A DNA stretch of 64,000 bases. Source: Symsagittifera roscoffensis. Lineage: Eukaryota > Xenacoelomorpha > Acoela > Convolutidae. Position 1 is the stretch's first letter. Each line of letters starts with the position of its first letter. The stretch is from positions 32,451,710-32,515,709 of the forward strand of contig NC_087069.1 of NCBI RefSeq assembly GCF_963678635.1, given 5' to 3'. The notes beneath the pieces were generated by a model. The model was given only the letters and a program-made list of their open reading frames with translations. It searched no databases and was not told the origin of the DNA. Below are positions 20,292 through 28,700 of the stretch, piece after piece. Position numbers and translations under genes: made by a program.

Positions 20292-20858
20292 TTGGCTATT
20301 CCGGGACTTTCTTTAAATCCGAACACCCCGAACCCACAGAAGAACCTCGCAAGCCTACTCTGCAGGGCACCTCTAGCAGAAAAACGTCAAGTGGTGGTGT
20401 GGCACGACATCATCAATAATTCTATCAACAGCCACCGCACAAACAATTTCAGAGCTTGCACTGCAGAGGAATTGACAGAAATCCTGAAGACACTGACAAA
20501 TATCAGCGCAATTGTATACTGTCAGAGAAACGGTACACCGGATATCAGGAACCAGCTGATCAGCTCGGGTATTCTTGTCATTCCTATTACAAAGTGTCTC
20601 ATTTTAAAGAGGAAGAGAAGAACGGAGCTGGTCAACGAATATCAGGCACTGCACCAGGACGTCCAGCTGGAGCTAAAGTCTTTGAGGATTGTGTTCGAGC
20701 ACCAAGACAACCTGTCAGCTGTCTTGTCCAAGCTTCGTTCAAACATGAAAAAGAAATCTCAATCGAGAAGGAGGGCGGAGAAAAGAAGACTGGTCAACAT
20801 AGGCGAAGCAACTGTTGGTCGGACTGACGAGGAGGCTTCAACGGAGAGGGTGAGTTAA
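20292..20858 (+). CDS. Upstream ORF of a Penelope-like element, function unknown
   Basis: This 188-codon open frame precedes the PLE RT ORF by 46 bp. It contains KRQVVVWHDIINNSINSHRT, a middle part TNISAIVYCQRNGTPDIRNQ and ILVIPITKCLI. A basic, probably helical C-terminal half follows (KRKRRTELVNEYQAL... SQSRRRAEKRR). The hydrophobic strands and the WHD...N and YCQRNGTP blocks suggest a small alpha/beta domain, and I faintly recall similar proteins beside RT genes in other invertebrates. I cannot assign an activity. It may be a PLE ORF1-like nucleic-acid-binding protein, judging by its basic tail. The frame is undamaged, unlike the RT downstream. The start is the first ATG of the frame; an SL or splice-derived start cannot be excluded. 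Confidence 0.6.
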   Translation: MAIPGLSLNPNTPNPQKNLASLLCRAPLAEKRQVVVWHDIINNSINSHRTNNFRACTAEELTEILKTLTNISAIVYCQRNGTPDIRNQLISSGILVIPITKCLILKRKRRTELVNEYQALHQDVQLELKSLRIVFEHQDNLSAVLSKLRSNMKKKSQSRRRAEKRRLVNIGEATVGRTDEEASTERVS

Positions 20859-20904
20859 ACTTGTGTTATTTGAGTTGATTTGTGTCAAGTGAGGTTTATT
20901 CCTC

Positions 20905-21600
20905 GTGGCCTGCAAACCAATGAGCACAGTTGTACTCCCACCTCCATTCTTGATTTGGACTTTGAAAAACAAACTCATTTGGAAATTAGTCCGTGATTAT
21001 GCGTCCATATATGTTAAATTTATCAACTGTCACCAACGTGTTAAATTTTTGAGAGTTTTTCTAGAAAACGACATTACACCTGATTTTTTGAGGTTCAGGG
21101 GACCGGAAAATGGGGTGTTTTTGAACCAAGCGGTACACAGTTTTCAGACAAAACTTCTAAGAACGGAGATAAACAAGGCAAGGACAGATGAGAAAAACGT
21201 TGAAGTCAAAGTAGAAAGGGCGAGAGGTGCAGTACAGAGGGGTGTAGATGAGAAGATTTGGCCTTCGGTAATTAAATATTTAAGTCTTAGGGGACAAAGA
21301 CAAACAGCAACAGTCAAAGAGACCCATCAGAAGAAGCTAATGAAACTATCAGAAAGGCAAGACCGACCTCTAGGGAAGCAAGGTGAGGGTTCAGTAAGAG
21401 CTCTTGATGATGTTGAATTACCAAATTGGGTACAACAAGTGTTGGCATTAGGGCCAAAGCATCCCGTCAGGGATAAATTTAATGAGAAACACTTTCTCGC
21501 CGACATTGACATCTTTCTATCGGATCTCAAAAATCGTAAAGTCCCCGTGGAGGCCCTTTGTGAGATCGAAGCAGTGGAAAAGCCTTTGCTAAAAGGGTGA
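20905..21600 (+). pseudogene. PLE RT ORF, N-terminal region
   Basis: The 231-codon frame holds the part upstream of the RT palm: CHQRVKFLRVFLENDITPD, FLRFRGPENGVFLN, a long charged helix region, and VELPNWVQQVLALGPKHPVR with DLKNRKVPVEALCEIE. The 'L.LGPKFPV' block is typical of the N-terminal domain of Penelope-like RT proteins. It ends in a TGA at 21598-21600. RT1 (NNGLVAVPYDKGVSFV) continues beyond it, so this stop is a mutation and the protein once continued into 21601-22782. Confidence 0.75.
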
Positions 21601-22782
21601 AACAAACACCATCTGACAAAGGCGTTGAGAAGGCCCGAAAGTATCTGAAGAATAATGGACTAGTTGCGGTACCGTATGACAAAGGCGTGAGTTTTGTGTA
21701 ATGAGAAAGGACACCTACGAGAACCAGTTGTCGGATACATTAGATTCAAATCAATTCAGCAAAAGTAAAAGAACAGGTGATGCGATTGTTTTGAAGATAG
21801 AAAGAGACATAAATAAGGAGTTGTTGGCTATGAGGAAAAAAGATGAAATAAGTGAGAGTCTCTACACAAGGATGAGGTCTACTGGGGGGCAGCCCGCCAG
21901 GCTTTATGGGTTGGCGAAGGTGCATGAAGAGAATGCCTTCTTGTGACCGGTCCTCTCATTGCCTGGTAGCTCCTATTGTAACCCGAACAAGGTTTATGCA
22001 AAAGTTTCTGAGAAAAATGAGGGCGCAAACATCGAAACCAACTCACTAGATGCGAGAGAAAACTTAGAAAGCACTAATTTTGAGCCCAATGAAAACTTGA
22101 TATCTCTAGATGTGAAGAGTTTGTACACAAGTGTTCCACTGAAAGAAGCGATAGACATAGCTCTGAGAAAACTTTATGAGCAAGATGAACCACACTCAAT
22201 TGCTAGGAAAAGCATGAAGAGACTGTTGAACATGGCAATTAGTCAAGTCCATTTCAAGTGCAATGAAACATGGTACGTTCAGAAAGATGGTTTGGCAATG
22301 GGGGCATCTCTTGCCGTTATTTTTTGCAAATCTTGGCGGAAGCAGTACGAAACTGCACTATCAAGGGATATTCCCGAAATGTTTTTGCCCGAGAAAAATC
22401 TTCACGGAATATTTCCTGAGTGCAATAAGAAAGTCACGTACAGGTCAAAAGGTGTAGAATGTGAATGCTGTTTGAACTGGTATCACGTAAAATGCGGTGA
22501 TATATCAGATGATGAGTATCGAAATACAAGTGAAACCGTCTGGTACTGCAGAAAATGCATCGCTATAAGGGAGAAAAATAAGTCAGGGCAACAATCTAAA
22601 TTGTTTCTCCGTCACGTTGATGATATAATGAGAACAGTGAAGGGTGATCCTGAAAAAGTGCTACGGGCTGCAAACTTACTACATCCAAATTTACAGTTCA
22701 CAATAGAGACACCAAACACAAACGGAACTTTGGCATTTTTGGATTTACAAATTAGTATCGACAAAAGCAGGAAAATTAGCTG
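21601..22782 (+). pseudogene. PLE reverse transcriptase core with inserted PHD finger (copy 2)
   Basis: After RT1 (YLKNNGLVAVPYDKG, about 21637-21687) come MRKDTYENQLSDTL, ARLYGLAKVHEENAF and, after a stop at 21944-21946, PVLSLPGSSYCN. The long frame 21959-22825 has motif A SLDVKSLYTSVPLKEAI (about 22102-22152) and motif B DGLAMGASLAVIF (about 22287-22326). A PHD finger follows at about 22414-22560 (ECNKK, ECECCLNWYHVKC, VWYCRKC), with motif C FLRHVDDIMRTVKGD (HVDD at about 22614-22625). In this copy B, finger and C are in a single unbroken frame, showing that the finger is part of the protein. The first Cys of the finger and the Tyr of YVDD are lost. Homology stops at IDKSRKIS (22782); the endonuclease is not on this strand here. 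Confidence 0.85.
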
Positions 22783-22859
22783 TTGCATGATATACCTGCA
22801 CTTACAGCCACTTAAGGTATTTTAAAGTTCGAAGGTAATAGGTATGTTAATATTAATTA

Positions 22860-23627
22860 CTGTGTGTGATTAAGATGTGGTTGAGTGTTGGTTTAGGAAT
22901 GCACAAAGTCGCTGCAGGCAAAGAATCCAGGAATTGAGGGAGGCAAGAAAGTATTAAAGTTTCTCCACTTTTTGTCACAAAAGGAGTTATCGCTACATGG
23001 TCCAATTACTGCAGTCTTGAGCAAGTGTGTAACAAATAACAGCGTGGCGAGCGCTGTAGTGAATGGAACTGGGGCATTCGCCGATATTATCAAGGAGCAA
23101 GTCCTGCAACAGCGATCGGTAGAAGCAGGAACTCACGATGCCGATCATTCGTATGTGAACCAAAGCATTTCCTTTGAAGACTTTGAAAATGAGGAATACG
23201 AGGCCGATTTCAACATTCAGCAGTTCATGAAAAATTTTACACCCGCAAGTGCTGACGCGGAGCGGCTGTTTTCGTTTTGCCGTCTTTCCAAGACACATTT
23301 ACAAAACAGGCTTAGCGTGGAACGGCATTGTCGCAATGTGTTTTTAAATAAGAATAAGGCCTTCTTTGATTTATAATCAGTGTTCATGTAATACCTCTTT
23401 GAAAGAGGCTCTTTCACATTTCAGAAACTTTTTATCACCATTTGTTTTATGTGTATGTGTTAAAACGTCACGTTTCAAGCAATGATACAAAATCCGTTTT
23501 TCTCAATATCTACAAAAAATTCAATATCAATATCAATATCTAGCCTTCAATATCTCAATATTAAAAATTCAATATTGACATCGTCTCAATATTCAATATC
23601 TGATCATTCATTATATTGCAATCCCTG
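22860..23627 (+). mobile_element. hAT transposase C-terminal dimerisation region and terminus
   Basis: The open frame 22972-23376 (134 codons) ends with FTPASADAERLFSFCRLSKT, HLQNRLSVERHCRNVFLNKN and KAFFDL. This is the hAT C-terminal dimerisation signature: S-x-x-x-ERxFS, then NRLS, then a final hydrophobic LNKN block. The catalytic DDE core upstream is missing, since PLE coding sequence is met at 22782. Downstream are AT-rich repeats and the terminus ...TATTGCAATCCCTG at 23627, complementary to the CAGGG start expected of hAT elements. PLE sequence resumes directly at 23628, so a hAT insertion into a PLE tail is preserved on one side only. Residual fragment, not active. Confidence 0.8.
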
Positions 23628-24160
23628 GTTGGACAGCATATAAGGCAGTGTGGTAGTGAGCGTGGTAAGTCTGAGTTTAATTGGAAAATAATCGACCAGG
23701 CGTCCAGCAGCATCAAGTTACTTACATTAGAGGCGCTGCACATTAGGAAAGAGAGACCGGCAATTAACACGCGCGACGAGTTTAGAAGTAGGGAGCTGAC
23801 ACTAAGGCTATAGTTCCAGAATCGAAAAATTCTGGCCAAAACAACAAATTTTTGAAACAACTTACATGTTAGCATAAAAATTAGCCACAAAACGAAAATG
23901 CGAAAATAAAAATGAAGAAAACTAAGAAATTTGTGACAAAATGTTTTTAAATGTTACATAATAGTTGTTACCCAATTTCAGTGATATTTGTAAAGTTTTG
24001 ATTGGTTGAATTTTTAAATTTTTGAAGTAATGATGTGTGTGACACTTTTTATGATCTTTGATCATTTTTATTCAGATAGTTTAGAATTTTTAAAACCTGA
24101 TGATGCACAAAATGTGCGAAAACGTTTGTTTGAATTTACAATTTTAACGCATTCTCAAAC
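23628..24160 (+). mobile_element. PLE 3' fragment: end of GIY-YIG domain plus tail
   Basis: GQHIRQCGSERGKSEFNWKI leads to LEALHIRKERPAINTRDEFR and the end SRELTLRL (stop at 23811-23813). The AT-rich tail with the best preserved hammerhead-like core (24097-24121) follows. It is the mirror image of 19093-19624. It ends at the reversed 31-bp motif (24160-24190), 186 bp upstream of the GTPase start codon. Confidence 0.85.
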
Positions 24161-25749
24161 TATTTAATAAGTTTATCACAACAATTAGGCTCTTACGCTC
24201 TTATGAATAGCTGAAAGTTTACCTTTAAACAGCAATTAAAAAAGATATCGAGTAGGTTATTTCATCAGTGTTCTAATAGAGAAAGGTTCTAGGAGATAAG
24301 AAAACATTGAATCCTGGTTGAATGAATGAATCCCGTTTTTAAGAGTTAATGATTTAGTTTACGCTTTGCTTTGTGATGAACCCCATTTTAAATCTGAAAA
24401 AACTCCTCTCGGATCAACATCTTTTTTCTTCTTGCATTAAAACTTTCTCACCGCAAGAATTATCATGTGCCAAAACTTTTTTTGCAGATAATACAGTACA
24501 TTTCGTCACCAATGTGAGAAGCGCGAGGAAGTTACCTGTTACCCAAATTCCGGAAGTATGTTTCTTTGGACATAGTAATGTTGGAAAATCTTCGTTACTT
24601 GACGCGTTGCTCTCGCAGTGTAAAAAATCGAGTACTTTGAATGTGGGTATATCTAAACGAGCTGGGTTCACCAAGAGCATCAACTATTACTCAATAGGAT
24701 CAAAACTATCTCTAGTAGATCTTCCGGGATATGGTTTGAAAGCTCCGACCAGTTTGAAACACGTTGTTGAGCCCTATTTGAGTCTGTATAGGCAAAACCA
24801 GAAGCTTTTATGCCTTTTAATTGACAGTAATGGACGTTTGGATATACATGATTTTGAAGTTATGGAGATTCTCAATGTCATGAAGGTTCAGTGTTACTTC
24901 ATTAGCTCCGTTAAGACAATGAAAATTTTCAGATAAGTTAAGCTCAAAATAGTTTAATGTTTTTATGAACATTGAACAATATCTCACAAAAAAACTAATT
25001 GTTTGCGATAATTTTTTTGTGGTCATTTGCAAAGCACGTGTGCCAAGTATGCCAAGAAAAAGGTCAATTAAAGTAGGTCCTTCCCTGATGCCACGGCCAG
25101 TGTATATGTTGGATAGGGCCATACCAACGCTAAAGAAATTCAGCAGCACATGTTTTGATAATAGTTGATGTTAAGAGCATCTATAGAATTGTCATTTCAA
25201 TTATATCCTCCTCGAGAGGGTTGGAAAAAAATGTTTTTTATTAAAAAAAATCAATTAAAGTGTTTTTAAGAACTAAAAAACATGTTTTATTATTTCTACA
25301 GTTTTTTCAATAAAAAATGTCTTTATTTGGTTTCTTATTTTTTAAAAGTCATTCCTGCGATAATTATCTTTATGAAACACCGGAAACGAGAGCCGTAGCA
25401 ATATCAACTAACGCCATTTCGAAACACACCATAATTGTAGAGATCGAGCGCTAAAAATTCTAAAAGCTGTAAGTTTAAATTATTATGTAATTTAAATTTG
25501 AGTAATTTTAGTTTTTAGCTGTAATAAAATAGCGGTAGGTATAATAATCATAGCGGTAAACCATTTGAAGTTTCTAGCGGTAAACCACCCCGGCCCCGAA
25601 TGCGATTACTTCGAAATCACTATCCTGTCTCTGGCACGTTTCTCTTGTGTAACTGAATATATATGAGATGTGGTGGCCCCAACTTGTTAAGGGAAGATCA
25701 TCCCAAAACTGATATTTATTTTTTGTATAAAACATGTTTTTTGCCTTGG
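23631..25749 (+). repeat. Right arm of the 2.1-kb inverted duplication
   Basis: Mirror image of 17503-19621 (coordinates sum to 43252). Sequence agreement is very high; for instance the two exon copies differ at only a few bases. The arm ends at TTTTTTGCCTTGGC (about 25750), after which the right-hand locus continues with LINE sequence and the left-hand locus with hAT sequence. Confidence 0.9.
24097..24121 (+). ncRNA. Candidate hammerhead ribozyme core in the PLE tail
   Basis: CTGATGA (24097-24103), helix II GCAC/GTGC (24105-24108 with 24114-24117) and GAAA (24118-24121) give the invariant hammerhead core. CGTT at 24123-24126 could pair with AACG at about 24146-24149 as a short helix III. 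Hammerhead motifs are established in PLE tails of animals. I could not place a convincing cleavage triplet and helix I, so activity is unproven. Confidence 0.55.
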
Positions 25750-28700
25750 CTTAAAACATGTTTCAAAACGCACCCAACCCTGCTCCTCGATAATTGAACA
25801 AATAAAATTGTCTTACCAAACGAACCTGCCTTCCAGTAGTGAATCCGATTCCTGGCTCGAAAGGATGGAAATTAGGTCAAGCGCACATCCAAAGCTCACG
25901 TGGATCGGGTTAAGCTCTAAAAAGTCTCCGTGGTTTAAGTACCGGAGCGCCTGAAGCCGACAAGGCTACTATGTCTGCTTATCCTTACCCTAATCCTCCC
26001 CTCCGGCTCAAATCCCAACCCATCTCCCTGTAAAAGTTTACCGTGTAATCAACCAAAACAGCGAACACAATCAAGCGTGTGGTTTCACGTTTCTCTTGTA
26101 TTATTGAATCTATTTGAGATGTGGTGCCCCCAACTTGTTAAGGGAAGATCACCCCAAAATTTATTGAGCTTTATGCACGTGCACCTACAGTTTTCCTACC
26201 CAAGGAACCAAAGCCAACCGTATACCAACACCCCGAATGCGATTACTTCGAAGTCACTATCCTGTCTGATTTCTAATTACCAATACTCGTAGTACTCAAA
26301 GTTTTCTTATTTTAAGTCATTTTAGTCAATATACGATTTGAGCTCCTGCGCATCAACGCACTGGTTTCAGAATCAATTGCATCCAACAGAAATTGAACTT
26401 TTTTGGGTGGATCTGTCAATAAAAAGACTGCTGTGTAGCTGCTTTTCAACAGATTGGACTGAAAATAGTCCTTACACATCTGCTTGTGCCATAACTGTCG
26501 TGCTAATCCGATGTTATAAACTTTGGCACAAAATCCCAGTAACATATTCACGAAGTCATCATACTGTTGAAATCATAATACGCGCTATCTTCGATACCAA
26601 CTCATAAAGCGGTAATCACAGTTACCAATACGCGCTATAAACGTTCAGAGAAAAATTTAAATAGTTTTGTTCTTAGAAATCCAACTCATAAAGCGGTAAT
26701 CACTCTTTCGATACCTTTTTCAATTATTTACAAATATATAAAGAAAGAATGTGGCGGCATCATCTTTGCTATCAATAAATCATTACAAAACGAAGAATAG
26801 AACCTCCTTACTTCTGGCGGAACACTAGAGGTTATATGAATATCAGTTCTATCCAGTTCGCTTGAAATAGGTGTTTGTAAATTTTACAATCACTCCAGAT
26901 TAACTCCCCCGTGTACTCCGCGTACCTTGCCGATCTACTTAAATCTAGCGGTGCTCTTCCACTGGGGGCGTCAACGCGCACTCACTCCTGTAGGTTCCCG
27001 GTATTGCTGAATATCACCTTGGCCATGTTTTCAATTACGAGTTTGCCTCGTCTATTTTTGAGCCCCTGACTGCTGGCAAACCAGAGTACATGTTAATACC
27101 GATGTACAACATTGGGCATCCTCGTCCCCGATTGAGTCCCTACGATCTGATGATGCCTTCATGTTTATTGAATTGAGCATTAATAATCGTTTCCTTTTTA
27201 GTCGGAAATTATTAACAAATTTCTGAAGACTGACTAAAAGCTTTTTAACGCGGAGGTTGAATCAGATTTCGCCGGTGCAATTCCTGCATCGTCCGTCTAG
27301 GTTCTGGTTCTTATCACCGATGCTGCCACATCATCCCTCCTCTTTTAAAGGAGTCGGCCTCTCTTACCCTCGATAGAGATAGAGGCCTGAAAAGCAACGA
27401 TAACCAGCCTTTAGATAGTGCACAGAAAATTTCTGTTGAATGCTCCGTTGGTGAACCTGAGAGCAGAAGACAAAAAAAGTAAATGACTCCAGAATTATGA
27501 GCAACGAAATGGTGCGAGATGGGCCTGGAAAGCGGTACGCTTTTTAATTCGACTTCAAGTCTACCAGTTTACCCTCGATATAGTCAAGTATTTCAATCTA
27601 CAGTTTACTACTAGAGTTACTCCCATCTCCGAAGTGCTCCATGTAACCCTGGAAAAAATAGCCATACTCTGTAAGACGAGCCCTCTTCATATCGTCAGGA
27701 TACCGAACAAGCTGTCGTAGAAAGCAAATCCTCTCGACACTCGTTCTGGATGGCCTGTGCAATGTCTATCCCCATAATGTGGGAAAATCGTACCTTTAAC
27801 TAAACCAGATAAAAATCATTTAAATCTCTGCTGTATACAGACCGATATAGCTACTTGGGCTTTCATGAAGAAGTCATACTTGGTTCAGAGAGTTTTTACT
27901 GAACTTTTCACAAATGCCAAGCGTCAACACGGTTATTGTTCCGACTTTCGATACGAAAGTAACGGAATATTTGTGCTCGGGATGGGTTTTTTTTTCTTCA
28001 GACAAATTTCGACTTTTTAACTAGCCATTTTTGACGGAATTTTTTAATATCATTCGAAAGCCATTGTTGTCCTGAGCTTAAATTTGAAAAGATATTTCAC
28101 CTGTGATTATTTTTTGTAAAGTTATGAGGGTTTAAAGATTGCCATTTTGACCAACTTGGGACAATTAACGCGCGATATAATTCACGCTATTAACGCGTAA
28201 GCGGAGATGTAATCCGTCTTATAAATCGTTCCAAATTGGTTGAACGAAGCTAATTTGTCATAATTGATTTGTTACAAGGAACGAAATCTATCTTTTTGTA
28301 CTTTATTTGGCGTGTGGGGGAATGATTTTCATTTAAAAAAATTCAAATTTTACAAAAAAAAATTTTATTTTATTTTATTTCATTTAATTTTTTATGTTAT
28401 TAGTGCTGCTCCATAAACCTTAAAAGGCAGTCGGAACATTCAGGGCTTCGCCCTGATACGATCAGTCTTGTTGTTTTTTCCCTCAGCCACGGCTGCACTA
28501 TCGACCTTTCATTTTCCTATCATGAACGCATTCCCCTACGCACTCTTGATTGTTCAATGTCTTTACCACTCTAGATTGTTCAATGTCTTCGGTATAATAT
28601 GTTGTCGAACACTGGTCGAACTGCTCGTGACATTCGGCTTCCGTGCTGAGGAATTATCTACATGGCCGACAAGCCACTAAACCTGTTTTCGTGATAATAG

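Noticed and set aside
24965-25168. 67-codon frame downstream of GTPase exon 1, identical at 18084-18287 (-)
   Set aside because: Identity is explained by the recent inverted duplication. No family motif is seen, and it lies in the presumed intron.
26312-26551. 79-codon minus-strand frame with a plausible helical composition
   Set aside because: No recognised motif. It is surrounded by rearranged LINE pieces, and coding evidence is lacking.
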